Below, one piece after another: positions 19,170-26,731 of a stretch of DNA of 64,000 nt; position 1 is the stretch's first letter, and every line of letters starts with the position of its first letter. Both the position numbers and the translations under genes were made by a program. The stretch is from Bacteroidales bacterium 6E (lineage in GTDB: Bacteria > Bacteroidota > Bacteroidia > Bacteroidales > Prolixibacteraceae). Below the pieces are notes generated by a model that searched no databases, had not been told where the DNA came from, and worked only from the letters and a program-made list of their open reading frames with translations. The DNA lies in contig DF970666.1 in NCBI GenBank assembly GCA_001270045.2, forward strand, positions 431,858-495,857, written 5' to 3'.

Positions 19170-19666
19170 ACTTCTGAAGGTTTTCGTTCAAGGTTCACGT
19201 AAGCATACTGAAACTGGTTGACTTCATCGAAGTGTTCTTCCCTCGAAAGTTCGTTCCATTCGCTGAAATCAATTTCCGGGAAATAGATATCGGCATCAAA
19301 GTCCTTGTCAACGATCGTCAGGTAGAGCCGGTTGGCAAGCGGGTAAAACTGACGATATATGGAACCGCCTCCAATGATGAAGGCTTCAGATTCATGTCTG
19401 ACCAGCTCGACGGCTTCGCTAACCGAAAACACAATCTCACAGCCGGGAAACTGATCATCGGGATTGTCGGTGATCACTATGTTCCTGCGGTTGGGCAGCG
19501 GCCATCGGGGCAAGGACAAAAGGGTATTTCTCCCCATGATCACCGGATAACCTGTCGTAATCTGTTTAAATCTCTTCAGGTCGTTGGGTAAATGAAAAAG
19601 AAGATCGTTGTTTTTGCCGATGGCAAAGTTCCGGGCAATGGCCACGATAATTGAAATATTCGACAT
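19166..19666 (-). CDS. folA: Dihydrofolate reductase
   Basis: A 166-residue NADPH-dependent reductase that regenerates tetrahydrofolate from dihydrofolate. Motifs are IIVAIARNFAIGKNNDLLFH (N-terminal strand and Met20-like loop), LPNDLKRFKQITTG with the conserved acidic residue (Asp47-equivalent region), VIMGRNTLLSLPRWPLPNRRN, and EAFIIGGGSIYRQFYP for NADPH. The open frame extends to 19720, but the ATG at 19666 (MSNISIIVAIARN) gives the normal family N-terminus and was chosen. It sits just after thyA, the enzyme that makes its substrate, a classic pairing, and its stop overlaps the M14 peptidase start. Confidence 0.95.
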   Translation of the reverse strand: MSNISIIVAIARNFAIGKNNDLLFHLPNDLKRFKQITTGYPVIMGRNTLLSLPRWPLPNRRNIVITDNPDDQFPGCEIVFSVSEAVELVRHESEAFIIGGGSIYRQFYPLANRLYLTIVDKDFDADIYFPEIDFSEWNELSREEHFDEVNQFQYAYVNLERKPSEV

Positions 19667-19752
19667 GGATGTTATACTTGTTTCATTGTCAGGGAATACA
19701 GCACTTTTTGTACTGTCCACTTTGATTGATTGATGAATTTTATTTTACTCCT

Positions 19753-20547
19753 TTATATGGCAACTTTACCCGGAATGTGGGGATGTGCTTCATAATTGAC
19801 CAATTCAAAATCATCAAACCTAAAGTCAAATATACTTTTGACATCCGGATTGATTTTCATCTGTGGAAGGGTCTTTGGAGTTCTTGTCAACTGCAACTTC
19901 ACCTGTTCGAGATGGTTTGTATATATGTGTACGTCGCCACCTGTCCATACAAAATCTCCCGGTTTATATCCGGTCACCTGTGCCATCATCATGGTAAGAA
20001 GTGCATATGAGGCAATATTGAAGGGCACTCCCAGGAATACGTCACAACTTCTCTGGTATAGCTGGCATGAAAGCTTTCCATCGGCTACATAGAACTGGAA
20101 AAGGATGTGGCATGGAGGCAGGTGCATCTTTTCAATTTCACCGACATTCCATGCACTCACGAGATGCCTTCTTGAATCGGGATTGTTTTTCAGTCCTTCC
20201 ACAAGGTTTGTGATTTGGTCAATATGGCGACCGTCAGCGGTTGGCCAACTTCTCCATTGATACCCATAGATCGGTCCGAGTTCACCTTCTTCATCAGCCC
20301 ACTCATTCCAGATGCGAACACCATTTTCCTGAAGATATTTGACATTGGTTTCGCCTTTCAGAAACCACAATAACTCATGGATGATTGATTTAAGGTGCAA
20401 TTTCTTAGTGGTAAGCACCGGAAATCCTTCCGACAAATCAAAACGCATCTGATGCCCGAAAATACTGATGGTTCCGGTTCCTGTTCTGTCTTCTTTCCTG
20501 ACTCCGTTGTCCAAAACGGTTTGAAGTAAATCGAGATATTGTTTCAT
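19753..20547 (-). CDS. thyA: Thymidylate synthase
   Basis: A 264-residue enzyme, the same length as E. coli ThyA, that makes dTMP from dUMP and methylenetetrahydrofolate. The catalytic Cys146 lies in [14 protein letters not shown]. Other conserved segments are [20 protein letters not shown] at residues about 21-40, [30 protein letters not shown], the Arg-bearing [30 protein letters not shown] and DVHIYTNH. First gene of the thyA-folA-peptidase operon. Confidence 0.98.
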   Translation of the reverse strand: MKQYLDLLQTVLDNGVRKEDRTGTGTISIFGHQMRFDLSEGFPVLTTKKLHLKSIIHELLWFLKGETNVKYLQENGVRIWNEWADEEGELGPIYGYQWRSWPTADGRHIDQITNLVEGLKNNPDSRRHLVSAWNVGEIEKMHLPPCHILFQFYVADGKLSCQLYQRSCDVFLGVPFNIASYALLTMMMAQVTGYKPGDFVWTGGDVHIYTNHLEQVKLQLTRTPKTLPQMKINPDVKSIFDFRFDDFELVNYEAHPHIPGKVAI

Positions 20548-20681
20548 TTCTAAAATTTTGAATTACAGGCATTTTCAATGACATGCCATAAGTATTTACT
20601 CATTAATGGCTGGTTTTTATGCTGTAGTTTTGGATGTCTGGTTGATTTTGCCTTTTCGCTATCCAGGAAATGCTGACCGAT

Positions 20682-22769
20682 TTACTCTTTCAGCCACCTG
20701 TCAAGCCATTCCTTGAAGACCCTCTGCCATAGAATACCGTTTTGTGCTCCTGTAACCCAATGGTTTTCCTCTGGGAAATAGAGAAATTGAGCAGGTATGT
20801 CATTAAGGACGGCTGCATTGAATGCAGCCATTCCCTGTGTATATGGGATTCTGAAATCCTTCTCTCCGTGAATGACTAACATTGGTGTATCCCAGTTCTG
20901 TACAAAGTTATGGGGCGAAAAGGAGTAGCTTCTTTGTGCCACTGCATTTGATTTATCCCAAAATGCGCCGCCGTAATCCCAGTCAACAAAGAACATCTCC
21001 TCTGTGGTGACGTACATTTGTTCAAAGTTGAAAATTCCGCAGTGTGTGATAAATGCCTTGAACCGTCCGTCATGGTTTCCGGCCAGATAGTTTACCGCAA
21101 ATCCGCCATAACTGGCACCCACGGCTCCCAATCTGTTTTCGTCGACATAAGGTTCCTTTGCCAATTCATCAATAGCCGAGAGTTGGTCCTGGATATTCTG
21201 GCCACCATAATCCTTGCTGATCTGTTCGAGCCACTCCATGCCAAAGCCCGGAAGCCCCCTGCGATTGGGTGCCACAATGATATAACCGTTGGCGGCCATC
21301 ATCTGGAAGTTCCAGCGGTATGACCAGTACTGGCTGACGGTTCCCTGCGGCCCACCCTGGCAATACAGAATAGCAGGATATTTTTTGCTTGGATCGAAGT
21401 GGGGTGGATAGATCACCCAGGTAAGCATATCCTTGTTGTCGGTGGTCTTGATCCAGCGTTTTTCAACTTTCCCCATGGTGAGCTGGTCGAGGATACCTTT
21501 GTTGATGGAGGTTACCGGCTCGTCGGCTCCTGAATAAATGTCAACGGAATATAATTCGGCAGGCATCGACATCGAAGTTTTGGTGGCGATGATTTTTTCA
21601 CCGGCCAGACCAATTGATGAATAATTGTGGATACCATCGGTAATTCTTCGGATCATGCCATCGGCCAGGTCGAGACGGTAAATTTCATCCGTGGCCTGTA
21701 TGTCGCTGATGAAATATATCGACTGACTGTTGGCTGTCCAGGTAAGTTGTTCAGCATGTTGGTCGAAGTTAGCCGAATAGTCCTTTTTCTCACCCGTCCT
21801 GAGGTCTGTGATCCAAAGTCTGATCTTGTCGGCTTCGTACCCGTCACGTGCCATGGATTCCCAAGCCAGGTAATTGCCATCAGGCGAATAGGTCGGGTTT
21901 TTGTCATACCCCATCATACCCTCGGTATGGTTAACTGTGGAACCAGTGGCCATATCATAAATGTAGATATCGGAGTTCGTGGAAATTGCATAGGCTTTAC
22001 CGGACAGTTTTTTACAGGTGTAGGCCAGGCTTTTTGAGTCGGGGCTCCAGGAAAATTGTTCGATTCCCCCAAAAGGTTTCATGGGGGTGTCGAAGCGTTC
22101 ACCTTCCATGATATCTTTACCTGCCTCCATTTTTCCGTCCTTATATGGAGCAATGAATACATGGTTGTAAGTATAATCGTGCCAACTGTCCCAGTGCCGG
22201 TACATCAAATCGGTTTCGAGCCTTGCGTTTGCCAGGGGCAGGTCGGGATAGAGATCATGGATGTCCTTGTCGAGTTTGACACTGGCAAAGTAGCTGATGT
22301 GATTTTGGTCCGGACTGTATTTGAATCCTGAAACACCACCTTCAACCTGGCTCACCTGGGTTGCCCCAGTACCATCAGGGTTGATTTCCCAGATCTGTAC
22401 AGAGCCTGATGATGATGAGAGGTAGCCGATTTTTTGGCCGTCAGGTCGCCACTGGAGATTAAACTCCCGCTCGGCGCTATCGATAATCCGGGCTGATGTA
22501 TTTTGCTCCAGATTATGGACATAGATGTCACGGTACGACTTGTTCTCGGCGATATTAAACCAGGTAACGGTGTATGCGACCTTTTTGCCATCGGGCGAAA
22601 CGGCCGGTTCACCCAATCGGCCGAATGACCATAGCACTTCGGGGGTCATTACATCTGAATTCAGTGTGGGTACAGGAGGCATATAGTTACTGTTCTGTAC
22701 CGTTTGTTCTTGTGATTGACAGGCCGCCAATGTGGCAACCAGCAGGTAAATCCATGCTTTTCTCATCAT
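20682..22769 (-). CDS. S9 family serine peptidase (prolyl oligopeptidase type), lipoprotein
   Basis: A 695-residue exported peptidase with a lipoprotein signal (YLLVATLAACQSQ, Cys about residue 17). Residues about 40-400 form a beta propeller with repeated PDGKKVAYT, SPDQNHISYFAS and SPDGNYLAWES blades. Residues about 430-695 are the alpha/beta-hydrolase domain: GGPQGTVSQYWSYRWNFQMM oxyanion region, nucleophile GASYGGFAVNYLAG, Asp in VIHGEKDFRIPYTQG, and His in FPEENHWV. The layout matches acylaminoacyl-peptidase/DPP-like S9C enzymes of Bacteroidetes that take up or process di- and tripeptides in the periplasm. Confidence 0.92.
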   Translation of the reverse strand: MMRKAWIYLLVATLAACQSQEQTVQNSNYMPPVPTLNSDVMTPEVLWSFGRLGEPAVSPDGKKVAYTVTWFNIAENKSYRDIYVHNLEQNTSARIIDSAEREFNLQWRPDGQKIGYLSSSSGSVQIWEINPDGTGATQVSQVEGGVSGFKYSPDQNHISYFASVKLDKDIHDLYPDLPLANARLETDLMYRHWDSWHDYTYNHVFIAPYKDGKMEAGKDIMEGERFDTPMKPFGGIEQFSWSPDSKSLAYTCKKLSGKAYAISTNSDIYIYDMATGSTVNHTEGMMGYDKNPTYSPDGNYLAWESMARDGYEADKIRLWITDLRTGEKKDYSANFDQHAEQLTWTANSQSIYFISDIQATDEIYRLDLADGMIRRITDGIHNYSSIGLAGEKIIATKTSMSMPAELYSVDIYSGADEPVTSINKGILDQLTMGKVEKRWIKTTDNKDMLTWVIYPPHFDPSKKYPAILYCQGGPQGTVSQYWSYRWNFQMMAANGYIIVAPNRRGLPGFGMEWLEQISKDYGGQNIQDQLSAIDELAKEPYVDENRLGAVGASYGGFAVNYLAGNHDGRFKAFITHCGIFNFEQMYVTTEEMFFVDWDYGGAFWDKSNAVAQRSYSFSPHNFVQNWDTPMLVIHGEKDFRIPYTQGMAAFNAAVLNDIPAQFLYFPEENHWVTGAQNGILWQRVFKEWLDRWLKE

Positions 22770-22933
22770 ATTTGGTTATTATCAGTTTTGACATAATTAC
22801 TCCTAAAAACAGGCATGCAAATTAAGGAGAAAAAATTTCGCAAACAATAAATTGCTGACTCCTTCTGAAAACCACTGTGGCGTACATACTGGTTTCGTAC
22901 CCATTATACCTTTTACCATAGTTTCTGCATTGT

Positions 22934-22977
22934 TTTACCATTCTTTGGCCATAGGCTTATGGTTAAAGATTGGTAAA
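22934..22977 (+). repeat. 44-nt near-perfect hairpin with a GGCT loop
   Basis: Two 20-nt arms (22934-22953 and 22958-22977) around a 4-nt loop. If read as plus-strand RNA, 17 Watson-Crick pairs, two adjacent G-U pairs and a single U-U mismatch form one continuous stem. On the minus strand the same two positions would be C-A mismatches. It has no T-run, so it is not an ordinary terminator. Confidence 0.65.
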
Positions 22978-23083
22978 TGATAGGAAAAATTATGGGAATG
23001 GTGTTAAGGGGCCTGGAACAGGGCCAAGTCCCAAGAAGAACCTGATAGGGCTTTGGTTATGGCTTCTCCAACATCCACTGAAT

Positions 23084-23119
23084 AAAAAAAAGAGGCTGTC
23101 GCAAAATTGTGACAGCCTC
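23084..23119 (-). terminator. Terminator of the NigD-like gene
   Basis: GAGGCTGTC (23092-23100) pairs with GACAGCCTC (23111-23119). The A-run at 23084-23091 gives eight T after the stem on the minus strand. Confidence 0.9.
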
Positions 23120-23161
23120 AATGTTCGGAATAAATAATACTAAGAAAAGAATTGATTGCTC

Positions 23162-23857
23162 TTATTCGGCAGCAATTACATATTTGTATGTTCCTTCATA
23201 TGTTGACTCATTCCCCTGGTAGTCGACCGACCTGACGATAAAGCTAACCGAGTCCTGACCTTCGATCATGATCGCCGACAAGTCGAACGACACAAATGCG
23301 TTGAACAAGACATCCTCACGATCACCGTTTTTGTTGTGACGGAGTTCGAGTTCAATGGGCTGGTCGGCTGCAGTTAGTTCGCCGGGTTGCTTCACCAGGT
23401 TGATAAAATGTACCTCAGAATTTCCAAAGTAACGAAGCTCCATGTTCAATAATTGATTGGAACTCATCCAGGCATCTCTGACAATAATGGGATTGTTGCC
23501 GATACTGTCTTCAATTGCCTCGGTGATGTCAATAATCCCTTTCATCAGGATCTTTCGAACCGAATTGATTTTAACGTAGTACTCCTTGTTTGTGTCGTCG
23601 ACTTTCTTGTCGTCTACAATGGTATAGTTGACGAGCACACGGCTGTCGTCATCAAACCAGTCGCCGTTATAGTGTCCGGCTACCGGATAAATGACTGAAC
23701 CATCATCCATAAGGACAGTGAAGGTATTGGGGCCGGATTTGTCTATAATCCCAAAACCGACCCAAAACTTCCCGACAGAATAGCTGTCATCATCTTTCTG
23801 ACAGGATGTCATCAAGATTGCCACAAGGGCAAATGTCCATAACCATAAAGTTTTCAT
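23162..23857 (-). CDS. NigD-like lipoprotein
   Basis: A 231-residue lipoprotein (signal TFALVAILMTSC, lipidated Cys at residue 19). The order of features fits the NigD-like family of Bacteroidetes: an N-terminal OB-like strand set (FWVGFGIIDKSGPNTFTVLM, VLVNYTIVDDK), a central VRKILMKGIIDI segment, and a C-terminal beta-sandwich (MELRYFGNSEVHFINLV, VSFDLSAIMIEGQDSVSFIV). The family is named after a Prevotella bacteriocin-locus protein, but most members are unlinked to bacteriocins and have no known activity. It is monocistronic with its own terminator. Confidence 0.75.
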   Translation of the reverse strand: MKTLWLWTFALVAILMTSCQKDDDSYSVGKFWVGFGIIDKSGPNTFTVLMDDGSVIYPVAGHYNGDWFDDDSRVLVNYTIVDDKKVDDTNKEYYVKINSVRKILMKGIIDITEAIEDSIGNNPIIVRDAWMSSNQLLNMELRYFGNSEVHFINLVKQPGELTAADQPIELELRHNKNGDREDVLFNAFVSFDLSAIMIEGQDSVSFIVRSVDYQGNESTYEGTYKYVIAAE

Positions 23858-24031
23858 AGCTTTTTGTATTTACGATTTTCGTATATAAAAGATGCATGTG
23901 GAATTAAAAGGTTGCGCGATTGAATATGGTTTTCTTGAATTTTTCGTTTTTATGTATGTCAGGGGAGCATCCTTGGCACAAGAATTGATATTAAAATATC
24001 TATATATATGCATATGACTTATATATTGGTG

Positions 24032-24060
24032 TTGCATAAATACGTTTTACCCTAATTTTG
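24032..24060 (+). promoter_or_regulatory. Promoter of the thioredoxin/GroES operon
   Basis: TAATTTTG at 24053-24060 matches the Bacteroidetes -7 consensus TAnnTTTG, with a TTG -33-like triplet at 24032-24034 (18 bp between). It lies 19 bp before the first ATG. Confidence 0.6.
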
Positions 24061-24079
24061 TAGACATATCTTATTATCA

Positions 24080-24658
24080 ATGAAACAGTTACTATCACAC
24101 ATTGAATTAGTGGAGGCTTTGAAAACCAATCCCGATGCCTGGTTGTTATTATTTAAAAGAGGTTCCGAGCAGAGCGACTGTGCTTTTGGTAATTATGCCA
24201 AAGCTGCAGAAAAGGTTGAGGGTGCCTCCTTTTTATGGGCTGATGTGAACGAAGTGAAAGACATCCATCCAGTTTATCAAATAACCACTGTGCCTTCCTT
24301 GATGGAATTCAAGGGAGGAATAATGGTAAATGTTGTAAAGGGGTGCCATCAGCATGAACAGTTCAAATCATTGTTTGAAAACAAGGTTTTTACAGCCAGT
24401 CAGGCAAGTGAGGAAAAACCCGCAAAAAATGTGACGGTATTTACTACGCCAACCTGTTCTTGGTGTACGACATTGAAAAGGCATCTCGATGCCAACCATA
24501 TCAGATATCGCGAGGTAGATGTTTCGAAAGACCAGAAAGCCGCTGAGGCTATGGTTCGCCGGAGTGGGCAGCAAGGGGTTCCTCAAACTGACATCAACGG
24601 TCAGATGATTGTAGGATTCGATCGTGAAAGGATCAACCGGTTGCTGGACATCAGGTAA
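24080..24658 (+). CDS. Thioredoxin-like/glutaredoxin fusion protein
   Basis: A 192-residue cytoplasmic protein with two thioredoxin folds. Residues 1-105 are thioredoxin-like, with DAWLLLFKRG at the strand before the active site, DVNEVKDIHPVYQITTVPSL with the cis-Pro motif (TVPS), and GGIMVNVVKG. At the place of the usual CxxC it reads GSEQSDCAF, with only one Cys. This resembles the YtxJ/bacillithiol-transferase-type monothiol arrangement rather than a normal thioredoxin. Residues about 112-192 are a glutaredoxin/NrdH-like domain with CSWC, RYREVDVSKDQKAAEAM and the cis-Pro GVPQTDING. Both folds are complete, so this is a real fusion. It heads an operon with a thioredoxin lipoprotein and GroES. 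Confidence 0.85.
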   Translation: MKQLLSHIELVEALKTNPDAWLLLFKRGSEQSDCAFGNYAKAAEKVEGASFLWADVNEVKDIHPVYQITTVPSLMEFKGGIMVNVVKGCHQHEQFKSLFENKVFTASQASEEKPAKNVTVFTTPTCSWCTTLKRHLDANHIRYREVDVSKDQKAAEAMVRRSGQQGVPQTDINGQMIVGFDRERINRLLDIR

Positions 24659-24702
24659 AAGCGAATATTTGCAATAATTGAATAAATTTGAAATCGAATA
24701 AA

Positions 24703-25251
24703 ATGAAACAAATGAGAAACTTAGTATTATCATTAGGACTGGCGGCACTCTTGTTAGCTTCTTGCGGCAATAGCCAGGCTAATGGAAAAAGTGAGGGGAA
24801 AGCCCAATCGCAAAGCGTAGCCGTAAATCTCACCGAAGATATGGGGACCATGCCGGCATCATCTCAAAATGGCGGTACAAAGCTCCTCGTGAAAGCCGAC
24901 TTCCTCAAAACCGTGTGGAACTATGAAACTTCTCCACAGGAGTGGAAATATCTGGGTGACAAACCGGCAATTATCGACTTTTATGCCGACTGGTGCGGAC
25001 CATGTAAAATCGCCGCCCCAATCCTTGAAGAGATTTCGCATGAGTTTGCCGGAAAGGTAAACGTCTACAAGATTGACACCGAAAAGGAGAAAGAACTGGC
25101 TGCCGTATTCGGGATCCGAGGCATCCCGGCATTCCTTTACATTCCGGTGAATGGCAAGCCGGTCATGACTTCCGGAATCGCCCGCTCAAAAGAGGATACC
25201 AAGAAAATGTTTGTTGACAACATCAATAAAATTCTATTATCCACTAATTAA
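24703..25251 (+). CDS. Thioredoxin lipoprotein
   Basis: A 182-residue periplasm-facing thioredoxin. Lipoprotein signal in residues 1-21 (LGLAALLLASCGNS, Cys21). After a short linker, the thioredoxin fold (residues about 70-182) shows AIIDFYADWCGPCKIAAPIL with the canonical WCGPC, VYKIDTEKEKELAAVFGIRG and the cis-Pro GIPAFLYIP. The frame opens at a TTG at 24688, but ATG 24703 gives a proper signal peptide (ATG 24712 is also possible). It lies 44 bp after the fusion gene and 18 bp before groES in one operon. Likely role: thiol reduction or protein folding outside the cytoplasm. Confidence 0.92.
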   Translation: MKQMRNLVLSLGLAALLLASCGNSQANGKSEGKAQSQSVAVNLTEDMGTMPASSQNGGTKLLVKADFLKTVWNYETSPQEWKYLGDKPAIIDFYADWCGPCKIAAPILEEISHEFAGKVNVYKIDTEKEKELAAVFGIRGIPAFLYIPVNGKPVMTSGIARSKEDTKKMFVDNINKILLSTN

Positions 25252-25269
25252 AAATTAAGAAAGGTAAAA

Positions 25270-25557
25270 ATGAAAGAGTTACAGCCAATCAACCAGAACG
25301 TGTTGCTCGAGATTACCGAGAACCGTGCTGAACAGCGCACTGCCAGCGGAATTATCATTCCCGACAGCGCCAAGGAAAAACAGAAGGTGGCAAAAGTAAT
25401 CGCCATCAGCAAGATCGAAAATGCTGAAATTGCCCCCGGAGACGTAGTTTTGTACAAAGAGTATGCAGGAACCGAAATTGAGTTCGATGGCAGGAATTTC
25501 CTGTTATTGCCCTATAACGAGATCCTGTCGAAAGTAGTCGAAACTGAATCCATCTGA
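25270..25557 (+). CDS. Stand-alone GroES-type co-chaperonin
   Basis: A 95-residue Cpn10/GroES-fold protein. It shows the N-terminal strand QPINQNVLLEITENRAEQRT, a mobile-loop-like segment SGIIIPDSAKEKQKVAKVI (the GGIVLP of typical GroES is SGIIIP here), VIAISKIENAEIAPGDVVLY, and the final NFLLLPYNEILSKV. Length is that of GroES. No groEL lies nearby; the gene instead ends a redox operon. It could be a second, specialised co-chaperonin beside the main groES-groEL operon expected elsewhere. Start ATG 25270 is preceded by AGAAAGG. Confidence 0.87.
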   Translation: MKELQPINQNVLLEITENRAEQRTASGIIIPDSAKEKQKVAKVIAISKIENAEIAPGDVVLYKEYAGTEIEFDGRNFLLLPYNEILSKVVETESI

Positions 25558-25617
25558 TTAGCTGCAAGATTTGTTTTACCTGTTCTGCCAATTTTTAAAA
25601 TCGACAACATAGTGGTT

Positions 25618-25642
25618 AGGGAGTCTTCGGGCTCCCTTTTTT
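25618..25642 (+). terminator. UUCG-capped terminator of the redox/GroES operon
   Basis: AGGGAGTC (25618-25625) and GGCTCCCT (25630-25637) form an 8-bp stem with a TTCG tetraloop, followed by a T-run. Confidence 0.92.
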
Positions 25643-25643
25643 A

Positions 25644-25678
25644 ATGAAAGAAGCTGGCGTTTGGCCAGCTTCTTTCAT
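25644..25678. terminator. Second hairpin between convergent genes
   Basis: A perfect 15-bp stem (25644-25658 with 25664-25678) and a GTTTG loop, directly after the UUCG terminator. It probably ends the minus-strand OB-fold lipoprotein transcript or protects 3' ends. Confidence 0.65.
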
Positions 25679-25718
25679 ATAATTATTTCAAGGTCCTTTG
25701 ACCTCATCACAATTGCGC

Positions 25719-26432
25719 TTAATTGACTTTCTGTAAGGTGCCATCTTCCATGATGATATCATATTTGTAACCTGCACCGAAGTCCTTGTTCAAAACGATC
25801 TTACCCTTGAAGGTTACCTGGTCATTGACGGCTGCAAGATCCTGGGTGGTAATGGTCAGGTCAAAGCTGCCTTCACTTCCTGTACCATCCTGAAGGTGGA
25901 TCCAGTTTTTGCCCATGATTTGTTGGTTTACCTTAACGACCACACCCCTCAATTCGACCTCTTTATCAGCATAGGCTGCCGGATTGCCAAAAATTTGTCC
26001 GATAGTCAATTCTCCTTCCTGTTTTTCGATCTGGACGGTGACCTGTTTTTCGACATCCACCTTGCCTGTATGTCCTGGGGCCTGCGAGAGAAGGTTCTCG
26101 GTCAGCTGGGTCTTGCTTATTTTATTCACGAAATAGATGACATCAAACGTCCGGTCAAGTTCCTTGCTGTGAAAGTTCTTCATCTCCAATCCGGAGTCAT
26201 AGTAATATTTGTCGCCGGCTTTAACTTCCTGTCTGACAACCGCCATCCATTTAGATGCTCCGTTCTCGTTAACCTGAAGATATGTGTATTGCGACCCATG
26301 AATCACTTCTGATACCACAAATGCGTTCACCTCTCCCGGAACTACCTGCGCCGACTGGTTATTCTGGTTCCCTGAGCAAGCTGCCATTACCACCAACAGA
26401 ATGGCAAATCCTAATTCTTTCAACTTCAACAT
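25719..26432 (-). CDS. OB-fold lipoprotein
   Basis: A 237-residue lipoprotein (signal FAILLVVMAACSG, Cys19). Residues about 35-120 match a small domain seen in cytochrome-associated and OB-fold exported proteins, with the telling string MKNFHSKELDRTFDVIYFV and the preceding YTYLQVNENGASKWMAVV. Residues about 145-237 are an OB-fold of the exported tRNA_anti-like kind (VELRGVVVKVNQQIMGKNWI, LQDGTGSEGSFDLTITT, VTFKGKIVLNKDFGAGYKY). Similar proteins occur beside multihaem cytochromes in other bacteria, but no cytochrome lies here. Ligand unknown. It is monocistronic, convergent with the GroES operon. Confidence 0.75.
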   Translation of the reverse strand: MLKLKELGFAILLVVMAACSGNQNNQSAQVVPGEVNAFVVSEVIHGSQYTYLQVNENGASKWMAVVRQEVKAGDKYYYDSGLEMKNFHSKELDRTFDVIYFVNKISKTQLTENLLSQAPGHTGKVDVEKQVTVQIEKQEGELTIGQIFGNPAAYADKEVELRGVVVKVNQQIMGKNWIHLQDGTGSEGSFDLTITTQDLAAVNDQVTFKGKIVLNKDFGAGYKYDIIMEDGTLQKVN

Positions 26433-26701
26433 TTTTATCTGATTATGAGTTTTACAATGAATTTGGTTGCAATAATAATCCTTTCATATGAAATTATCTG
26501 CATGTGTACAGAACATTTGAACTTTATTCCGGTTCAATTCCGACTATTTTTCAGTCCCTGCATTTAAAAATATTGGTATACGAATTTATATCAGGATTTT
26601 GAATCTGTTTTCAGCCAATATCCGGATATTTTCTTATCAAGTCTTTGCCTTCCATAGTATATTGGAGATGTTTATCTGCCGTTATTTCCGTCGGATTTTC
26701 C

Positions 26702-26709
26702 TATTTTTG
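26702..26709 (+). promoter_or_regulatory. -7 element for the GH92 gene
   Basis: TATTTTTG matches TAnnTTTG and lies 22 bp before the GH92 ATG. A -33 box is not obvious. Confidence 0.4.
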
Positions 26710-26731
26710 GGCCAATAATTCATAATTCGAT

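Larger units (their letters stand above)
22770..23161. other. Gene-free interval with a long hairpin and a terminator
   Basis: This 392-bp gap between two minus-strand genes holds the S9 peptidase 5' region, the 44-nt hairpin at 22934-22977, and the terminator of the NigD-like gene at 23084-23119. No supportable open reading frame is seen. Confidence 0.6.
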
